Positions 11,116 through 21,812 of a stretch of DNA of 64,000 nt are shown here, in pieces; position 1 is the stretch's first letter, and each line of letters begins with the position of its first letter. The DNA is from Zeugodacus cucurbitae (taxonomy: Eukaryota > Arthropoda > Insecta > Diptera > Tephritidae). Under the pieces are notes generated by a model. It saw nothing but the letters and a program-made list of their open reading frames with translations, made no database searches and was not told where the DNA came from. The DNA is taken from assembly GCF_028554725.1 (NCBI RefSeq), contig NC_071669.1:49927501-49991500 (forward strand), written 5' to 3'. A program made the position numbers and the translations under genes.

Positions 11116-11544
11116 AATATTCAGTACTGTTCCAACTAAAACTGTCTTATACTATTGTTTTCAGAAATCTGATCATAAATGTTATATCTGTTATTCACAA
11201 ACATAGGACCCATCGATATATCACAGAATCTTATCTACAGCAATGTTGTGGAAGGATTCGATTAGTTCTGATTTCATACAAGCCTTGTCGACTTTAATAA
11301 TCTTTTATCGGTACTTAACTTAGCTTACCAGATCCGATTAGGCGGCTGTTTGCTTTTCGTTAAAGAAATGGAATCTGCTATAATCCCATGACCACTCCTC
11401 AACGCGTCTTATGATATTTACTAACTATACAGACAATCATCAACCATATTAATGCAACACTAAATTCACAAAATTAAAAGCCCAAGTACTTCCAGTTTCA
11501 AATTACATGAATAATTTTATTTACTGTATATTACTGTTTACAGT
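11116..11544. other. intergenic, no gene seen
   Basis: AT-rich spacer ending in the 3' flank of gene C. A TTTATT at about 11517 gives an AATAAA signal on the minus strand for that gene. Confidence 0.4.
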
Positions 11545-12168
11545 TTAAATTCTAATGAATCTCTCAGGGACCCTTGGGATCCTTACATTGTTTCTTAAAA
11601 GTCGGAAATCATCCAAACGTGGACGCCTAAGGCCACGAATTCTCCAATCGCGTCTTCTGACAATAATAGCATCGTTGTCGTCATCTGACTCATCACCATT
11701 GACGGGTGCGCTGACTTCATCAGCAGCAACTGGGGCTTGTGGCTTTTCCGCAGCGCCACCAAGTTTCAAATTAGCAAGTCCGTCCTTGGAAAGGAGTGAA
11801 AGTTTCAAACCTTCTCCTGGCAGTAAATTCTTCGTTAGATCTCCCAAATTCGACAGAAGTGGCTTGGTTAAACCTCCCACAACTGGCAGTTTCGACACAT
11901 CAGCTACCTTAGTTAGATCTCCCAAATTCGACAGAAGTGGCTTGGTTAAATCTCCCACAACTGGCAGTTTCGACACATCAGCTACCTTAGTTAGTCCTCC
12001 CAAATTCGACAGAAGTGGCTTGGTTAAATCTCCAACAACTGGCAGTTTCGACACAACTGGAAGGTTTGACAAATCTAGATTTGACACGAGCGGTAATCCC
12101 AGATTGGATAAAAGTGCTGAGCTGAGTGCCAAAACGGCAAAGAACGATGAAACGGCCAAGAAACGCAT
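11545..12168 (-). CDS. secreted repeat protein, family member C
   Basis: The ATG at 12166-12168 is preferred because MRFLAVSSFFAVLALSSA then forms the signal peptide aligned with the relatives; an in-frame ATG 30 bp upstream would add ten residues before it. This gives 207 residues. About residues 35-115 contain three copies of a module KLPVVGDLTKPLLSNLG plus DLTKVADVS. Acidic residues follow (DESDDDND), then IIVRRRDWR, LRRPRL and the C-terminal family motif RNNVRIPRVPERFIRI. It is the closest paralogue of gene A, which looks like a shorter version with fewer modules. Single exon; no cysteine in the mature part. A TATA box at 12226-12231 precedes it. Function unknown. Confidence 0.75.
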   Translation of the reverse strand: MRFLAVSSFFAVLALSSALLSNLGLPLVSNLDLSNLPVVSKLPVVGDLTKPLLSNLGGLTKVADVSKLPVVGDLTKPLLSNLGDLTKVADVSKLPVVGGLTKPLLSNLGDLTKNLLPGEGLKLSLLSKDGLANLKLGGAAEKPQAPVAADEVSAPVNGDESDDDNDAIIVRRRDWRIRGLRRPRLDDFRLLRNNVRIPRVPERFIRI

Positions 12169-12195
12169 GATGTCTAAGTAAGATACTTTAATTTT

Positions 12196-12231
12196 CACTG
12201 TCTTAATTGAGCTACGACTCGAGCTTTTATA
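12196..12231 (-). promoter_or_regulatory. TATA box and start region of secreted-repeat gene C
   Basis: TATAAAAG on the minus strand (TATAAA at 12226-12231), about 30 bp upstream of an ACAGTG start-like site. Further upstream, to about 12400, blocks are conserved with gene A and with the orphan promoter at 11018-11115. Confidence 0.5.
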
Positions 12232-12566
12232 GTGTCGAAGAAGGAAATTTTGGTGACTGACATTTGTTTATTTTGGTTGCATTTGATAAAGTCTTCAAAC
12301 AATTACGTAAGATTTAATTTTGCAGCTGCATAAATGGAAAGCACTTTATTTATACTGTTATTTATATAACAACTGCAACTCGTGCAGCTTTTCAAATAAT
12401 TGTTCTTAGTTGTCGTCTACAAATATAATATTCTAACTACTTGTATATACATACTTCCTGGTATATGAAACATGAAAATGAATGACTTTTATGTTTGCTG
12501 CGCTGTACATGGGTTCTACCACGTATGTGTTAATGGTTTTTAAGAACATTTTCATGACAGAATACA

Positions 12567-13350
12567 TTCTTCTTGTTGACTGGCGTAGACAAGGCTTACG
12601 CGGTTATAGCCAAGTCCACCACACCGCCCCATTTATTCCTCGTTTTGTCAGTTTGGCGCCAATTGGTAATACCAAGTGAAGCCAGGTCCTTCTCCACCTG
12701 ATCCTTCCAACGGATGGAGGTCTCCCAATGATTAAGGGACCGTAGATCTTCCGCAAAACCTTTCTCTCAAAAACTCCTAGTGCCAACTCATCGGATGTTG
12801 ATATCGTCCACGCTTCTACACCATAAAGTAGGACGGGAATGATAAGGGACTTGTAGAGTTTGGTTTTGTTCGTCAAGAGAAAACTTTACTTTTGAATTGC
12901 CTACTTAGTTCATAATAGCCTGTTGGCAAAAGTGATTCTGCGTTGGATTACGAAATTATCTACAACTTCAAGGTTATAACTGTCAACAGTGACGTGGGAG
13001 CCAAGACGAGAATGCCACCGCCATCTTAGTACTTTCACTGCCATTCAGCAGGCTGGAGAAGTGTTCCCTCCACAAACTCTAGATCACTTCTGAGGGTCCT
13101 ACAGGAGTGGGCTCCGGTCTTGCAACCTTCTGTTAGTCGCCGGATCTTTCGTAGAATTTTCGAGCCTTACCCCTGTCGGCAAGCTTGTCAAGCTCTTCAT
13201 ACTCTACAGAGTGGTTGCAGCTTCTCAATGTCGATCCTTCCCTGTGTTTGTTGACGTGTGCGCTTTGCAGCAGAAGCGGTGCGTATCTTAGCTGCTACAA
13301 GATAGTGGTCCGAGTTGGTGTTAGGACGACGAAGCATACGCACCGCAAAA
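12567..13350 (-). mobile_element. decayed LINE (non-LTR retrotransposon) copy 2
   Basis: Minus-strand remnant of the same family as 51353-52413. From right to left it holds fragments of the upstream coding region (reading RPNTNSDHYLVAAKIR and LADRGKARKFYERSGD), then a large deletion that includes the reverse-transcriptase core, then KTKLYKSLIIPVLLYGVEAW and FERKVLRKIYGPL. A second deletion and a frameshift precede the end of the element. The 3' end GCGTAAGCCTTGTCTACGCC matches the other copies. It is non-functional. Confidence 0.7.
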
Positions 13351-15190
13351 ACACTTTAAACAGAGTATATTCGGTTGAAATAAACGAATCGAATTGGAGT
13401 TCTGTAGATTATAAGATCACCTTTCTGACCATTTGACATTCTTCTGAAAATGCAGACATTGGGCAGAGTATAGAAATAAGAATTAAACAACTATCTGAAG
13501 GATATCTATTCTTGAACAAGAGGTGACTCGTTATAACCATCTAATACTATGGTATGCTCGAACTGCTCGTAAAGAATATCAATTTCAATAGGCTCTTATT
13601 TATATTTGTTTCAAATGTAATATATTATATATGTATATACACAAAGGCAGTTGTATTTTGATTATAATCGATTAGGATTACCCTAATATTCATAATGATA
13701 TGAGACATTTTTCGTACGAATTTTGCCTCTCTATGCAAAATTAAACTCTCAATCGTGTTTCTGTCATAAAATAGAATTAATATCGTTGTGAATCGGCACT
13801 AAACGTATAGCCACGTACACTTACGCTCTATTGTTTAGTCGTTGTCGAGACAGTAACGAAAATACATCGCATATGGCATTGTCGTTAGGGCAAATATATT
13901 TGAACAGTAAAAAGAAATCCACGATTTTGACATTAAATGGAAGGTAATATTTAGCATCATTATATTGAATCGATTTAAGTCAAATATGCACCGATTCGTA
14001 CGATCCTTTTGTCAATTTGAATTTCATAATGCCATTCTCATAGGCATCCAGGCTAATTTTTTTCCAGTAAAATCATTCGTCATAGTCAGGTAGTAATAAA
14101 TGTTTGCCTTATATGGACTAAAAGGCGAAAACATAGGAACTTTGAAACATTCTCCCGAAGATTTTTACGAGTCACTATCACCAATTCTTCTCCTATTGGC
14201 CGAAGGATCGCTTCTGAGCGGTTGCTTTCTTCAAGCGTTCCAATAGTTGATAGTACAGGTACGAATTAAGAGTTTGGCCGTAGCTTAGTAACTCATAGTA
14301 TATGACTCTAATTCTATCAAATACACATCAAAACCTTCCTTCCTGAGGATGAAGCCGGGATCAGTCCCCGTGGAAGTTGGCTAACTGTGTTGCACCATTA
14401 TTTTATATCCAGCCTTATTTAAATGGTTCTATACAGCTCGGCAATAATGGCGAACTCGACAATTTCCCTTACTTTGACGGCATGTTCAACAATTGTCCTT
14501 TCAGACCGTGGTATATCTTCGACATAACTGGAATTACTGGAACGAATCGGTCGAAAGTATGCATGATTGGCTCTTACAGTATCAGGAACATATATTCCCT
14601 GTACCGTAACCTGATAACACAAGACGCGAAACAGGTTATTCAACTATTGGAAAAATAATGAATCCCTTTATACAAAATAAGGCTCCATCTCATTAAATAA
14701 ATCTTGTTTTAAGAACTCCCTATTATGTAAATGGTCTAGATGAACCTATGTTATATCCTAATTTTACATAGGCCGTATTAAATTTCGATAAACTCGTGAG
14801 AGGCACTTTCACATACATACATATGTATATTTATATTTAGACAATCACCCTTTCAGTGCAACCTAAATTTTTGTGATTTAATATTGTTTTAACATTCTTC
14901 AGAACTTCCGGTTGATATAGAATAAAATTACAATATCGTATCTATAAAGTTTGAAAATCATATAACAAGTCTTCAAACACCATGGGACCAGGCTCAGTTG
15001 ATTATAACAAATTTCGGATTAAAGCTTTGACAAGAAAAAGCTTTCTGCCGTCACTCGTATGTGCTAAACATGTTCTAGACGTTTTCATATTAGATCAAGG
15101 ATGGTAAAACATAACTATTGTAATTGTCAAAAAACTCTTGTTTATTATAAATTTCAAAAATACATTTATGTTCCATTTTATGAAGTAGAA
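13351..15190. other. intergenic; possible degraded transposon at 14.1-14.7 kb
   Basis: No gene supported. The 93-codon frame at 14377-14658 overlaps an open antisense frame and has no recognisable domain. The less AT-rich stretch 14100-14660 may be a decayed transposase gene, but I cannot place its class. Confidence 0.35.
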
Positions 15191-15225
15191 CCATTGATTT
15201 TTAAAAGTTTAATTGCTTAAACAGT

Positions 15226-15726
15226 TTAAATTCTTTCAAATCTGTTCCACAGGTGTGGAATTCTGACATTATTTCCAGAGCGTGGAAGTGGTTCGGTAAC
15301 TGGCTCTCCCACCTCAACACCTTCATCATCAAGTTGATTTGACGCTTCATCGTCGTCTTCGCCACGATGAATATCGATATCGTTGATGGGTTCTTGCTCT
15401 TCTTCAACGTTATCATCTTCTAGAGGAATGAATTTATCCTCTGGAATGCCTAGTCTAGCAACATCTTCTGGTTGATCAAGTGGAATGAATCGCTCCTCTG
15501 GGATACCAAGTCTTGCAGTCTCTACTGGCAGTGGAATGAATCGCTCCTCTGGGATACCAAGTCTTGCAGTCTCTACTGGCAGTGGAATGAATCGCTCCTC
15601 TGGGATACCAAGTCTTGCAGTCTCTACTGGCAGTGGAATGAATTGCTCCTCTGGGATTCCGAGTCTAGCTTGAGCCGAGCACGCAGCCACAAAGGCGAAG
15701 ACGAAAGCAATAGTCAAGAAACGCAT
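15226..15726 (-). CDS. secreted repeat protein, family member D
   Basis: A 166-residue single-exon frame. The signal peptide MRFLTIAFVFAFVAACSA is identical to that of gene E. From residue 20 there are five tandem modules of the form ARLGIPEERFIPL plus a short linker (PVET or DQPEDV); the first three links are 17 residues (51 bp) and almost identical in DNA. An acidic linker with E/D runs follows, then PRSGNNVRIPHLWNRFERI at the C-terminus, also shared with gene E. Its start faces gene E across an inverted duplication. TATA (15785-15790) and TCAGTT (complement of 15755-15760) give a strong core promoter. Function unknown. Repeated identical modules after a signal peptide fit a multi-peptide precursor or a structural secretion. 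Confidence 0.8.
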   Translation of the reverse strand: MRFLTIAFVFAFVAACSAQARLGIPEEQFIPLPVETARLGIPEERFIPLPVETARLGIPEERFIPLPVETARLGIPEERFIPLDQPEDVARLGIPEDKFIPLEDDNVEEEQEPINDIDIHRGEDDDEASNQLDDEGVEVGEPVTEPLPRSGNNVRIPHLWNRFERI

Positions 15727-15754
15727 TGTGTATCAGGTTTAAAACTTCGTAGAT

Positions 15755-15790
15755 AACTGAATATCTCAGGCGTTATGTCGAGCTTTTATA
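15755..15790 (-). promoter_or_regulatory. TATA box and initiator of secreted-repeat gene D
   Basis: TATATAAAAG on the minus strand about 30 bp upstream of TCAGTT. The region out to about 15910 is homologous to the gene E promoter in opposite orientation. Confidence 0.65.
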
Positions 15791-16510
15791 TACAACTCAA
15801 AACATTAAAATGATTGCGAACTAAATGTTGATATCATAGAATTTTCCACTTGCTTGTTATTTGTTTGATTAGCGAACACATGTCTGCATGACATATCTTG
15901 GACTTCAAATGTATTTGTCAGCCGATTCAGACCAGCTGTTGCTATGAAAAGCAACTCGTGTTTTTTTTGGTATTGTCTTTGAAAACTAAATAATAAGACA
16001 CGTTTTTAGTGAACCCCCTGCGAAATTTTACTCACTTAAGACGCACTGCCTTATCGACCCACAAGGCAGCGCTTTCTTCATTACTGAATGTATGTCGAAC
16101 GGGCTAGGGTATACTGAAGACTAGTACTAACAAAGGAACTGCGAATACTGAGGCCATGACAATATTTGAATGGTCATCAAGTCTCTTTCAAACACTCCTT
16201 ATATATGAGCTTGAAAGGTTGCACTCATAGCTTGTATGAGGCAACCTCTATAGTAGCGAAGTCCCACATCTACCATTATATGAAGGCTTAAAATCCAAAA
16301 ACTTGATATGCCTACAGAAAGTACAAATAATTTTTTAATTCCAGACGGTAAATCTGGAAAGACCCAGTAATAGGAAACAAAAGTTTGAGGCTTGTTATGA
16401 AAAAGCAACGGATTTTTTTGTTAACTGTTACTAAGGCAGCATTATCACGTACAGTTGTTTACTAAAAAAAGCCATAATATTTATTTTGAACAGTCATACC
16501 TTTGCAAAAG

Positions 16511-17349
16511 TAAGAATATTTTCTAGAACTGTCTCGTTCGTCAAAAAAATTGAAACGGCCTTCTTGCCGTATTCTACCCAAGATTTCTAGTTCAGCTGGG
16601 AATAACAAGCATTGTCTTTAGTGTGTTGGAGGTACATGATATTCTGACTCTGTTACAGAGGGATTTTCATTTTCTTTACAGTAAAGTCTTCTGATTTGAT
16701 TTATATCCATCCAAAGGATCGCTCCGGGTCTTATACATTATGTCTTTCTTTTCCATACAGTTCAGTATCGTTATAAAAAGTAATTTAACGGAATGCAAAA
16801 TGAGCCTATGAGAAACCTATTCTTTATATGATTTGGTCACGAAACTTTTGTCCAAATTAAGTAATCTTTTCATCCATTTTACCGGAAGCATTAAAAATTT
16901 AGAATATTAATATTAAACCAAAAGTCGCAATCACCATTAACAGAAGTGATAGCACCATCTTCAATTTAAAAAATTATGGATGAATACTGCCTTCACGATA
17001 TAAATCAGTATATTTAAATTCACGGAAACCTGGTGCTCTCTTTTTTCTAGAGGTACTTCATGGATCGATGAATCAGTATCTCCCAACCCCTTCGGACTTG
17101 GGACCTTGTACTTGGTCTGAGGTGGTCCTTAAGTAGACTACTATTTTTTCTCGTATGAAAAATGTTTCCGTATTTCGATACATATGAGATACAGATGCGT
17201 GCAATTGGATGACTACCACATTTATGTTACCTATATTTAGGATATGAACCTGAAGTACCATATAAAGTAGTGATTCTAAATTGGCAGAGAAGGCCTTCGG
17301 CACAACAGTTTAAAATATCTCAACTGTACCTATTTCTCAAAAACCTTTC
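16511..17349. other. spacer between the inverted arms
   Basis: About 0.8 kb with no gene seen and no clear match to either arm. The short frame at 17073-17303 has no supporting features. Confidence 0.4.
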
Positions 17350-17963
17350 TCTTTTGCACACTTATCACTAATCATAACAAAAGTGGTTGTTTATTTCGTA
17401 AACATCTGTACGTGATAATGCTGCCTTAGCAACAGTTAGAAAAGAAAATCTGTTGTTTTTCATAACAAACCTTGCAACCTTATGTTTCCGCTTACCAGGG
17501 TTTTCCAAATTTAAGAGTTGCCAAATGGAAGCAACGGTAGTTTATATAAAACGAGTGTTCGAGACCGACCTGATGACCATCTAACTAACAACTTGAACTC
17601 AGCTTTCTTAGTTATTTTGGTGGTACTAGTCTACAGTACACTCCGAGCCTATTTGACAAATGTATGTCTACATTCAGCAATGAAGAAAGCGGTGTCGATA
17701 AGGCTGTGTGTTTTAAATAAGCAAAAATTTGCACGTCACTTAAAGTGGGATTTAATAAATAATTTTCAATGTCAAATAATAAATTATTAAAAAATATATG
17801 AGGTGTTTTTCATAGAAAAAGCTGGTATGAATTGGTTGACATTTAAATATCATGCAAACATGTTTTTGCAAATCAAACAAACAACAGGCAAATGGAAAAT
17901 TTTCTGATATCAAAATTGTTTTCTCAATAACACCCTTTGATCATTTTACTGTTTTGAATTGCA

Positions 17964-17999
17964 TATAAAAACTCGCCATGTCGCCTTAGACATTCAGTT
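17964..17999 (+). promoter_or_regulatory. TATA box and initiator of secreted-repeat gene E
   Basis: TATAAA at 17964-17969 and TCAGTT at 17994-17999 place the start A at 17996, 32 bp downstream of the TATA box. The 5' leader to the ATG at 18028 is about 32 nt. Confidence 0.7.
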
Positions 18000-18027
18000 A
18001 TCTACGAAGTTGTAGACCTGATACACA

Positions 18028-18399
18028 ATGCGTTTCCTGACTATTGCTTTCGTCTTTGCCTTTGTGGCTGCGTGCTCGGCTCAAGCGAGACTTGGAATCC
18101 CAGAGCAGAGATTCATTCCAATTGATCGCTCAGAAAATACTGCCAGACTCGGTATCCCAGAGCAGAGATTCATTCCAATTGATCGCTCAGAAAATACTGC
18201 AAGACTCGGTATCCCAGAGGACAGATTCATTCCACTTGAAGATGTGAACGTTGATGAAGAGCAGGGACCAGCTAACGATATCCACATTCATCGTGGTGAA
18301 GGTGTTGAGGGTATTAGAGTGCCAGTTATCGAACCAGTTCCACGCTCTGGAAATAATGTCAGAATCCCACACCTGTGGAACAGATTTGAAAGAATTTAA
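18028..18399 (+). CDS. secreted repeat protein, family member E
   Basis: A 123-residue single-exon frame, the only plus-strand member. The signal peptide MRFLTIAFVFAFVAACSA is followed by three modules starting ARLGIPE; the first two carry QRFIPIDRSENT and are 19 residues (57 bp) with almost identical DNA. An acidic linker (DVNVDEEQG) and then PRSGNNVRIPHLWNRFERI complete it. Signal and tail match gene D exactly, while the repeat linker differs in length and sequence, so the middle evolves much faster than the ends. AATAAA lies at about 18472. Function unknown. Confidence 0.8.
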   Translation: MRFLTIAFVFAFVAACSAQARLGIPEQRFIPIDRSENTARLGIPEQRFIPIDRSENTARLGIPEDRFIPLEDVNVDEEQGPANDIHIHRGEGVEGIRVPVIEPVPRSGNNVRIPHLWNRFERI

Positions 18400-18589
18400 A
18401 CTGCTACTAAAATTTTGAAAATCAGTGAATTTACTTTATAAAGAATAATACTAATGTATTTTCCAAATTTAGAATAAAAAAGATTTTGCAAATAATAGCC
18501 TTGTACCCTAACTTTATTTTTGGTGAGTTTTGTGGAAAACGTTTTTTTGTTAAATACATATCGAAATTTCCGATATTAAACTGAGTCTC

Positions 18590-18895
18590 TATTTTAAATT
18601 ATTTGGAAGTTTAATAATCTGTATATCAGATATCAGATGTATATGACGGGTAGAGAAAGTATTGACACGATTTTACGATTTTTTTTTCGATACAGAGGCA
18701 CTTTATTATAAGGAAAATATCTCCTCTGAATTTCTACTCTATATTTTCGGTAAACATTTATACACCAATCCTAAGGTTCTTATGTTCGGTATCTCGGCTC
18801 TTGAAAAGTTATAGTTCGATTTCGGCGGGCCCATCTAAAGGCCCCCCTATAAATACTCTATTTGTGCAAAATTTTCTTTCAAAATATTTATTATA
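18590..18895 (-). repeat. unclassified dispersed element, copy C, first part
   Basis: Resembles copy B in order (GATACAGAGGCAC, CCTCTGAATTTCTA, TATTTTCGGTAAAC, TCTTGAAAAGTTATAG). It is split by a mariner element inserted at TA (18894-18895) and resumes after 19834. Confidence 0.5.
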
Positions 18896-19834
18896 TTAGG
18901 TCCGATTTTTTTGCTCTTTATTCAATGCTGTATAAAAAGTGTTATAGTGATCGGATTTATTTCAAATATGCGCCGTTTCGTTCGATAATCAGTTTCCATC
19001 TAGACGACAACTTCATAATACCCGCTCATAGAAGCCCCCTCCTTATTTGCGAAGTACTTGGACAGTTACTTTTCACAAGCCTCTTTGGAGTTCAACTTTA
19101 CACCACCAAGAGCGTTCGCCATGGGCAGGAACAGGTGGTAATCACTAGGGGCTATGTCTGGGCTTTATGGTGGTTGTGAGAGGTTTTATTCCATCCGAGC
19201 TCTCGTATCTTCAGACGAGTCATCAACGAAGTGTGTGGTCTGGTGTTGTCCTGATGGAACTGTTGGCCAATTCTGGACGCTCCTGTTCGATTGCCTGCTT
19301 CAAGCGGTCCAGCTACTGGCCACTGTTTGGGACGATTCATCGGTTTTCGACCACTCCGTTTTCGCTTGATATTGTCGTATGTGATCCATTTTTCATTTAT
19401 ATGTCACCATCCGCTTCAAAAATGGATCGAGTTCATTCCGTTTCATCAGCATAACAGCAGATGTTGATTCGGTTAAATCATGCGGCACTCAAACATCAAG
19501 CTTTTTTGTGTATCCAGCCTTCTGCAGATGATTTAAAATGGTTTGGTGACTAACTCCCATCTCCTGGGCGATATCACAAGATGCCACATGCCGGTTTAAC
19601 TCGATGTTTTCCATGATTTGATCGGTATTCGTCGTCACAGATCTTCAGACTGGCTTATACATGGTGTCCTTTTCATCCTCTCTGAATCGTCGAAACCATT
19701 CCTCCGCAGTTCGAAGTGATAGAGTACCATCCTCCAAAACACCATTAATCTCAAGGAACGTTTTTCCAGCGAGCCCTGTAGCGCTTTATATATAGCCACG
19801 AAATTCAAAAAAACAAAAAAGCGGAAGGGAAATA
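18896..19834 (-). mobile_element. mariner-family transposon, broken copy 1
   Basis: One terminal repeat starts TTAGGTCCGATTTTTTTGCT at 18896; the other end has the complement of AAAAAAGCGGAAGGGA (to about 19830) with its last bases damaged. TA flanks the left end. The minus strand reads parts of a mariner transposase, including HQDNTRPHTS with its catalytic aspartate. The region of the first catalytic aspartate (family motif TGDEKW) is mutated and contains a stop, a block between there and the GPLEAG segment is deleted, and the N-terminal coding start is missing. It is inserted within dispersed element copy C. Not functional. Confidence 0.75.
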
Positions 19835-19990
19835 TTTGCCAACCTGGTATATTGTAAAGTGAAGAAATCAGATGGAATTTAGAACTTTATTATATGGGAA
19901 CTAGGCGTGGTTGTGAATCGACTTCTAGTTTGAACATCACGAAATGTTATGCACCAATTTTGGACAAAATTTATCGAGTTTCTGAGGTAC
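19835..19990 (-). repeat. unclassified dispersed element, copy C, second part
   Basis: Continues copy C after the mariner insertion: ATTGTAAAGTGAAGAAATCA and AGGCGTGGTTGTGAATCGAC correspond to copy B at about 5790-5860. Confidence 0.5.
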
Positions 19991-21812
19991 GAAATTTGAC
20001 AATATAAATTGAACCACCCTAATAATATTATCAAAATATCAGTATACATGTAGTATACATATATAAATGCTTAGCATGTCAATAAAATTATGACAAAAGC
20101 TATGAATAGCTCATATATTGATCGCAATGAGTGAAATATTTAAATGATTTTCTACCGGAAATCATTTGTATGAAATCAGATTTATTGTCTATGCTTCTGA
20201 AAGTCTGCGAAATTAGTATATAGTATGTATTAAAATTTATAAATTATTAAAATGTATATTATTAAAGAAATTGTTTGGTGTTTTTCAAACCGAATGTTCT
20301 GGCATTTGCAAGGCTATCACTTTGAAAATATTTCTCAATTCTCCAAAACATTCTGTTAAATAGTCTGCGAAAACAATAGATGGTTTCAGCTTGTTTTTGC
20401 TTCATAAAGCTCTGTATTTACATACATTCAATAATGTATATTAGCTATGCATACTCGCTCTTATATATATTTAGTTTAAGTTTATTTTTAGTTTATTTTT
20501 TATTTTTTCTTACTTAATAAGAGGTTTTCGGTTATTTTTAAACACAAGAAAAATATCATCAGCGTCACCTTCGTCATCATCAGCCTCCCAATTCCACTCA
20601 CTTAACGGCCAGCCCGAAAGTCATAATTATCAACATCATCGCCAGTAATAATCAAGTAAAAACTAAATAAAACGAACGATTTCGAGTCCCGTAAACTTTC
20701 GTAAATTTCATGAGTAAGCGCCTGAGGTACAACGAAAGAAAGAAAAAATTTTCAATTTGAAAATAACAAAAAAAAAATGAATTTATGTTTACGAGCATAT
20801 ACTAGAGAGTCGCCACGAAATTTACGCCACTTAGTATGCGCTGCAAGATTGTATGTATCCATAATACAACGAATAATATATATAATATAATATAAATATA
20901 TGTACTCTTGCATATCATATATACGGTATAACGGTACATACATATAGTTGCGCCTCGCACTCAGGTGAAATGTGTGGAAAATGATTATGAAAAAATCCAA
21001 ATTTTTCGTGGCTAAAAATAACGGGCATCTGCCGTTGTATGTGTGTTGGCCGCGCAGCTGAATGACCAGTGGCAATTTCACACGCACACACACAGCACAG
21101 TGCTGCCAATGTGTGCGCAGGTGTGGATACACACACAAACACAATCGGACATTGAGCGCTTTTGCCGTCTCACTCACCGCCGAAAAGCTCAAAAGCAATT
21201 TAAATTCCTCACGTTTGTGTGGAAATTTGAGTGAGTGCTGCTTGCCAAATTTTTCGAAAATAATATTTTTTTTTTCAAAAATATATTTACATATCTGTAT
21301 CTGCATATGTATATATATTTAAGTGCCTGCGTTTGCATTTGTTGTGGTAGCAAAATTTTTCGATTAATTAAAATTTTCTCTGTTTATTTGCAATTATTTA
21401 GCAAATTTCTAATGTTGCCATAAATAAATATGAATGAGGCTAATAAAGAATATTTATGATAGAATTGCAAGACTCTGCGAAAATTACGCTTGTGAATTTT
21501 CACCAGCAGCAAATATTTTTCAAATAGCGGCCGACGTTTGATAGGTAATGGGCAAGGGTATTTTTTGGCAGTCAAAAGCGTTCCATAAAGTCGACGAGAG
21601 CTTCAGAGTCAGCTTAAAACTAGCCCGAGACTAAAAATTCATCTATTTGTCGGTTACGAACGGACAAGCATCTCGAATAACCATTTGATATGCTGCTTCT
21701 ATCTTAACAAATTGTGGAAATCTCTTTCCTCTATACATCTTTGAAAGGTCGACGATATGCAAGATTAGTTTGGATATTTCAACAGTTATAGACGTGTCTG
21801 AGCTTTCAAAAC
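19991..21812. other. far upstream region of paramyosin, no gene seen
   Basis: AT-rich sequence with overlapping short frames on both strands and no protein-like composition. TTATTTTTAG at 20482-20491 fits the MEF2 consensus, but such matches are common in AT-rich DNA. The CA-rich 21050-21160 is simple sequence. Confidence 0.35.

Larger units (their letters stand above)
15190..16510. repeat. left arm of large inverted duplication
   Basis: Matches the reverse complement of about 17350-18440. Shared landmarks are gene D versus gene E, both core promoters, GCTTTCTTCATTACTGAATG (16070-16089) against GCTTTCTTCATTGCTGAATG on the other arm, GACTAGTAC (near 16121), and CTAAGGCAGCATTATCACGT (16431-16450) against the identical inverted run on the right. 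The arms differ by many substitutions and indels. Confidence 0.7.
17350..18440. repeat. right arm of large inverted duplication
   Basis: Inverted counterpart of 15190-16510. It carries ACGTGATAATGCTGCCTTAG near 17410, the inverted GACTAGTAC landmark near 17630, and gene E. It is shorter than the left arm, largely because the left arm has about 0.1 kb extra near 16200-16330. Confidence 0.7.

Noticed and set aside
11555..12181. 208-codon plus-strand frame over gene C
   Set aside because: Antisense shadow of gene C, kept open by the repeat structure.
14377..14658. 93-codon plus-strand frame
   Set aside because: Both strands are open here, no domain is recognised and no paralogue is seen. It may be transposon debris.
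20752..21306. 184-codon minus-strand frame upstream of Prm
   Set aside because: Composition is that of AT-rich and CA-repeat DNA, and it overlaps several other open frames on both strands.
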